From NCBI GenBank assembly GCA_029953675.1, contig JAMWBK010000008.1, positions 1,831,001-1,895,000 of the forward strand: 64,000 bases of DNA, read 5' to 3'. The notes beneath the pieces were generated by a model. That model searched no databases. It was not told where the DNA came from and saw only the letters and a program-made list of their open reading frames with translations. Below, one piece after another: positions 59,028 to 64,000 of this stretch. How positions within the stretch are numbered: the first letter of the stretch is position 1; the number at the start of each line of letters is the position of its first letter. The position numbers were made by a program, and so were the translations under genes. The DNA comes from Rhodosorus marinus. Lineage: Eukaryota > Rhodophyta > Stylonematophyceae > Stylonematales > Stylonemataceae.

Positions 59028-60929
59028 CTACTCTATGCATCCGATCAGCCAATTCATGGCTCCTTGGAACTGAACCGCGGCCTCGGGCGACAAGTCTCTA
59101 GGTATACAGACTCGCTTTCTCTCGTATTTGGCCGCGTCCACAACTTTCTTGCTCACAACATCTCGAAGGTCTACTTCGCCACTACCATCAATCAACGTCC
59201 TGATCGCGAATCGGAACGCCAGGTCGATCTGGTCGTGGAGTTCCTGATTTTCGCGTTCGCCTAGTCCACGGAGCGCGTCTCTAACCACAACCTCATGATG
59301 ATTGATGAACTGCGCCGCAGCGGAGTACCGCGCACCTAGGGTTGAGTCGTCACCTACGAACCAACACGAAAACAGGAACAAAAAGACCAGAGCGGGGAGG
59401 GCATTAGCTTTCCACCGGGGCGGGCTCCCAAGCCTAAGACGAGATTGGTTCACGACGTTCAGGATCAACATACTGCTGAGCTTCGCCATGAGAGGTCCGT
59501 TCTCAATCTGCTCGCGAATACTCTCTGCCCCAACTGCTTTCTTGCACGGCCCGATCTGTGGCGGAAGGTTTCGTACCAGCGAATACGTATCAGACATCAG
59601 GGCTGAGTACGAATGTCGTCTTCTCATCGCCTCCATGAACTTCTTCAGGTTCGGGTGCGCTCCTGTTGATGCATTGAAAATGGCAAGAAATAGGACTTGG
59701 TCATTAGTACGAACATCCACTGGGCAACCACACCCATCGCATCATATTTGGCAACCAACCATCCGCAAACAAATCGATGCCTCTCCAGTACAGTAGTGAC
59801 GCGCACTGGCGCTCGATAAACGGCGCATACATGAAATCAGTTACAGTCGCTGACTCTCCCATGAAGTACGGCCCTTCGAACTCTTCAAGCAGCGCTTCAA
59901 CTTCCTCGAGCGTAGAGTAGAGTTCAGCTGTCACCTTCTCCTGATTTCCACAGAGATACAAACCAGTCAGAACATCAGTACAAATAATCGCAACACAGAA
60001 ACACATTGTTTCCGCGAGTAGCGCTTTTCGCTTAGCACTCTCGTCGAACCTGTTGGGTATCCGGTGCTCTCAGGCACCGAAGCCATCGCTGGGTTAGCTT
60101 TTTCTCAATGCCGAGGTGTCTTTCGACTGTTCGCTTGCCTTCCCCATCTTTCGGAAGCAAGGGGTTGGTGTCCGGGAACTCCTTCTCGAGTTTAAGCATG
60201 ATCTGAAGTGACTCAAGCTTGTACCGCCTTCCGATCTACAATGCAGCGATCGACAATAACAGTACTCATTAGAAGCACGCAATGATTGTCCTCCGAACAA
60301 CACTGTAGGGAGCACAAAGAGTATAGAAAGCGTACCTCGAGCAAGGGAAGGGAGCCCGAGCCGTTAATTTTCAGATACCAACCGGGTTGGCGACCGTAGC
60401 ACTTGAGATTGACCTTCTTAAATCTGTAGGGCACCTTTTTCTCTTCGAGATAGATCTGAACTCTCTGGCAGTATGGACACCTGTACACGAGCAAGAAAGG
60501 ACAGTCAATTTCAGACAATCCGTTTCCGTTGCAGGCGTCCAAAGATTTTCCTCAAACTCAGACGCCGACGTGCTACGCCAAGCTGTTTTCTTACCAGTAC
60601 GATGTGTCTCTGTAGAAGACGAACTGGATGTCTTCTTCAGATTGACCAAAGAGTCGGACACAATCCCGATCCCACGGAGGAGTAACCTTAGCTTCCCCAT
60701 TGACGTAATCGGGATTAAGAAAGTCGTTGGGAATCTTGAGCGCCAGATCCTGCCAGGAAGGGGCTGCCGGCGCTGCCTTCGTTGGCCCAGAGGATTGTGT
60801 CATGAATACAATAGACGCCGCTCTCGGCTTTGGGGCCCGAAGCAGTGCGCGATCATACTTGCTACAGCCCGGGAGACCTCCTGTCCCCCGCAACCCGCAC
60901 GGTGAGGCCACCGTAAATCCAAGACCCAT
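59028..60929 (-). CDS. Glutathione transferase-like protein with C-terminal extension, probably plastid
   Basis: Minus-strand exons: 60929-60595, 60480-60336, 60235-60050, 59940-about 59735, and about 59670-59028 (the last junction is not resolved in phase). The N-terminus has presequence character (MGLGFTVASPCGLRGTGG). The thioredoxin-fold GST domain has the Cys-type active site SYWCPYCQRVQIYLEE, KVNLKCYGRQPGWYLKING and the cis-Pro segment SGSLPLLE. The helical domain includes EKVTAELYSTLEEVEALLEE, GPYFMGESATVTDFMYAPF and PNLKKFMEAMRRR. After LVRNLPPQIGPC a further 150 residues follow (NPL, hydrophobic LPALVFLFLFSCWF, then ALRGLGERENQE and RVCIPRDLSPEAAVQF), ending GAMNWLIGCIE. Similar extended GST proteins occur in plant plastids. 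CPYC suggests thiol-transferase or dehydroascorbate-type chemistry. Confidence 0.75.
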
Positions 60930-63261
60930 ATTTCCTAGTCCACGTAAACCCTCAATTATACTAAACGAGACGAAAGAAAAACAACGAAAAGGTCGAAAAC
61001 TCCAACGTCCTCGACTTCCCGCTCAATAAGCGTCGCAATCCACTCTTCAACAAACAAACCCCTACAAAAAAACACAACACACTCGATCCTCTACCTTCTA
61101 AGGTCCTTATAAACCTTCCTGTTCAACGCCAAATACCTCCGGAACGTAGAAAACCCGACTACCACCGTGCTTCCCTCCTTAAAAGGCTGCCCACCCATAT
61201 CATCTCGCGGCTCCACATCCACAATCTTAAATAGCATCGGAAAAGAGTTTCACGTCATGAAAACCAAAGCCCCTCAAAAGTCCAACCCCATTTCCACACT
61301 CCCCAATATGCCTCAGTCAAAAACTACTCCTAAATAATTCATGAATTCAAATATCAGTCAAAATAATTGGATCTGGAGATGGAACTCAAGTGGCCCCCCA
61401 AATCCAAGATTTCATTTCCTTCGTTTCTTGCGCATTTTCGGGGGCCCTCAATATAGCCCAATGCGCTCTCAGGGCGATGTCAATCAAAATAATTTTGAAT
61501 TGAGAAATAATAAACCTTCGTTCGTCATTATCTTACTATACGATGTATTTATTGGTAGTCATGAACTAACATTTTGATTTATTTTTGGTTTATCAGTCAT
61601 TATCAATGATCCACCATTTGCGGATATTAAGAGCGAGGAGAATTGCGAGAAAATCGAGAATCTAGTATAAGTCAGTCAATATTCGGTCATGTTTAATGAA
61701 TATAGATAACTTTTAAGAAGACAGCAGTCATTATATGCCTTAGGACTGGAGTTGAATGTTCTCATTTTTGAATGTGTGGAAAGGCGGATTGAAATACAAA
61801 AAATTGCAGATATTTAGCCAATGAGATTTCTAAAAGAGGCATTGAGTGTCATCTAACGTATTGATCCATTGTGCTACAAAATGCCCGCTAATTTGTATTA
61901 TTGATATGTAGTATGTCTTTGTATTTATGACAGTTAATCGGTACACGAAATATTGGGCATTTTCCATTGAATTGTGAGATATGATTTCACTACGTTTTCT
62001 CTTATGTTGGGGGGGGGGAGGATAGCGGTTTCGAAGAACTTATTTACGAGGGTTTCTGAGGGCGCGCCTTCATCTGGAGTCATTTAGATCTTTGGGGAAG
62101 GGGGTCGTTGGTTTCGCCAGGATTGATCGGGATGGCTTTTCATGCAGTACTGGACTGGAATCGTGACCCTCCAATAATTCCATTCACGCGATGAAAGGAC
62201 CAACTCACACGCGAAGTCTGCGATCGTGACGATATTTTTGCAGTTTCCTCGCTCGTGATGGTGGCAATGACCACTGCTACCCGGCTTCTGAAGACGTCAA
62301 GGAACGTGTTGGTTCCGAGCAATCCTTCAACGATTCAGGCCGTGGACGTCGCATAAGCACCAAGGAAGCTAATAGAGCCTCATGCTCATACCCTCCCTAG
62401 TACGTTCTCGAGACCACCAACGCGGATCTGGGATCTCCTTAGCCATAGCTTTGTTTGGCATCCTCGCGTATCCTTTGCACTACACACTCCGTAAGCTGAA
62501 GTAAAGGTAGAACAGTAACCTCACGATTGGGTCCACAGGGCATCCCAGCGAGCTGACATATTGCACGGTATGGCTGACGCCCACAAACCAGCCCAAAAGA
62601 ACCTTCGGACTTTTTTTTGGCCAATCGCTTTTATTCAAAATACAAAACATACACGTTTGTCTGTTCCAACATTGAACAACTGTTCCACGAACGCCAGCCT
62701 CGTTTTTTCGTGGTTTATTAGAAGCCCTTTCTTCCTGGTGTGTAAAATAACTGAAAATCATAACATGAATGTTAAGGAAATGCTCGCCGGAGGGTAACAA
62801 TGGGCAAGATTTCTGGCCTGCAAAATATGTTTTAAAATTCTTGTTTCTCAGAAACCCTGGATTTTTCGCCCTCCTCGGGGAGGAAGATGTGCTGCAACCA
62901 ATTCATGCCAACTTGGCTTGCTGGGAGGCCGCGGGGGGGTTGGGGGAGTGAAAGCTTAACGTTTATGTGGGTGATGTGGTGACGACTTGAAAAGCATAGG
63001 TACCCGCCATATAAGGCAAGAACCTTTTTCTGGCGTTGTGTTCTCAACTGAGATCTTCGTGGGTTGCTATACGTTGCTGGCTGTGGTTCACCACTGGTCG
63101 GTTGGGTAGGGTATGGCCGGCGGGTAGCCCTTGCCTGCTTGCAGATAATTTATGACATGGACGCGACCCCATCGTTATCTTAGAAGCGCGTCCGTGAGCG
63201 GGGATTTGCTTTCTCTCGACGAAGTGATGCGAGCTTTGTCTTCAGCTGAAACGTGGCGGAG
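60930..63261. other. Intergenic region, AT-rich in the middle
   Basis: Apart from a small minus-strand open frame at 61091-61237 there is no convincing gene. 61320-62000 is strongly AT-rich. A G-run lies at about 62008-62018. Frames at 62439-62800 overlap on both strands without domains. Confidence 0.5.
61091..61237 (-). CDS. Small open reading frame, 48 codons, unknown function
   Basis: Begins MLFKIVDVEPRDDMGGQP and ends ALNRKVYKDLRR with a stop at 61091. An in-frame stop lies four codons upstream of the ATG. Composition is protein-like, with alternating hydrophobic strand segments (STVVVGFSTF) and a basic end. The sequence just inside the ATG also resembles an acceptor (ctatttaag), so it may be a terminal exon of a longer gene. 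No family is recognised. It could be a chance frame. Confidence 0.35.
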   Translation of the reverse strand: MLFKIVDVEPRDDMGGQPFKEGSTVVVGFSTFRRYLALNRKVYKDLRR

Positions 63262-64000
63262 ATGAAGTATATCGTTTTGTTGTTTTCAGTGATCGTTCTT
63301 GGTTGTTTGGGTGACTTCCAGGGGCCAAGAAATGTAAGCATCCTGTCGCGGTACCCGAGGAACAATGCCACAGCGGTGTTGGCCTCGTCCTCCCTTTTCT
63401 TCATGAGGAAGGGTAGGCCACCTCGCAGAAACATTGACCGACTTGAGTTTTGTTTTGATAGTGCCGTCATGCTACTGAAATCGGATCATTTTGTTGGGTT
63501 TTATTTTCCAGGAAAAACCTCAAGAGTTGAGGACGCCCATCGTACAAAAGGCGAGCTCCTTCCGGAAGTATCACTCAACCCATCGCCGCCAACTCGGTAG
63601 GACACCAAAGTTTCTGTTTATTGTTTTCTACAGAATGACAGCGAATCTACAAATTTGCTTGTTTGTTCCGTATTCTCTGATCAAGAATTTCTCAATGCGG
63701 TCACCACAGCAGGAACGCCATTGGACTGTGTGCGGCGGTAACCTCGTCGTCGTTTTTCTTGCTAGAGATGCAAAAAACATGCGGAAAGTTGTCGAGAAGA
63801 GGCAGGCGGGCTCGAAAAGCTCGTGGTGGAGAGGTCAAGGTGCGAGAGGATTGGTGCCCAAGAGAGGACGATTTCAGACATTTCTTTTATGCCGGCGGCC
63901 ACGAAGAGATTCTCAAGGAAGAGGGGTGGAGAACAAAGTTCAGGAACGCTTTCGTGAAAGTCAGGAACACGTTCAAAGGAGAGGAAAAGACCACGGACGC
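63262..64000 (+). CDS. Secreted or membrane protein, 3' end beyond the window
   Basis: ATG 63262 opens a signal peptide (MKYIVLLFSVIVLGCLGDFQ). Downstream, probable exons include one after ttttattttccag at about 63512 (EKPQELRTPIVQKASSFRK) and one after tttcttgctag at about 63768 containing REDWCPREDDFRHFFYAGG, EEILKEEGWRTKF and VRNTFKGEEKTT, which runs off the window. The basic stretch RRGRRARKARGGE precedes the acidic-aromatic part. No family is recognised, and exon borders are provisional. Confidence 0.5.

Overview
The window looks like nuclear DNA of a photosynthetic eukaryote, most likely a mesophilic red alga (Rhodophyta). The support is: many GT-AG introns (mostly about 70-120 nt); a red-lineage (Lhcr-type) light-harvesting protein with a simple rather than bipartite plastid presequence; plastid-type TIC236/TamB, PRPP synthetase and thylakoid-lumen proteins; and several presequences with a phenylalanine near the N-terminus (three begin MAFV or MAFL), as reported for red algae and glaucophytes. 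The species cannot be fixed from the sequence alone.

Layout. 1-3844 is a wreck of Ty3/gypsy LTR retrotransposons: two diverged arms in inverted orientation around about 1,550, plus one solo LTR. 4727-12532 (+) is a long multi-exon TIC236/TamB-family gene. 13564-15254 (+) is a plastid-targeted ribose-phosphate pyrophosphokinase. 15638-17454 (-) is a signal-peptide-peptidase aspartyl protease. 17690-18240 is a degenerate minisatellite. 18935-19668 (-) is a light-harvesting protein with an unusual third helix. 21634-26379 (-) is condensin SMC2. 28134-30016 (+) is JMJD6. 30758-31367 (+) is an Rdx/SelW-like redox protein. 31475-33281 (-) is an Sds3-family Sin3/HDAC subunit. 35262-38075 (+) is an intron-rich hAT-transposase-derived gene with two BED zinc fingers. 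38076-42132 is AT-rich and repeat-bearing. 42133-43392 (+) is glutamine synthetase (GSII). 43880-45360 (-) is a PPR-like helical-repeat protein. 46556-47993 (+) is a nucleolin-like RRM/RGG protein. 49763-51214 (+) is a membrane-anchored FkbM-like protein. 52030-52809 (+) is a Rac/Rop GTPase. 53968-54515 (-) is a Tat-targeted DnaJ zinc-finger protein (PSA2-like). 56243-58288 (+) is the SNF1/AMPK catalytic subunit. 59028-60929 (-) is a glutathione-transferase-like protein with a C-terminal extension. 63262 to the window end (+) is a secreted or membrane protein cut by the edge.

The genes are unrelated single-copy housekeeping and plastid genes with no operon-like logic. Roughly a third serve the plastid (TIC236, PRPP synthetase, LHC, PSA2-like, probably SPP, Rdx and GST). 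Others handle chromatin and chromosomes (SMC2, JMJD6, Sds3), signalling (SNF1, Rac) and nitrogen assimilation (GS). Gaps between genes are AT-rich with G-runs, short tandem duplications and no recognisable RNA genes.

No wholly new multi-gene system is evident. The most unusual items are the inverted retroelement pair sharing an identical deletion junction, the LHC helix-C ligand change, the double-BED hAT-derived gene, the possible ultra-short introns and the recurrent MAF presequences.
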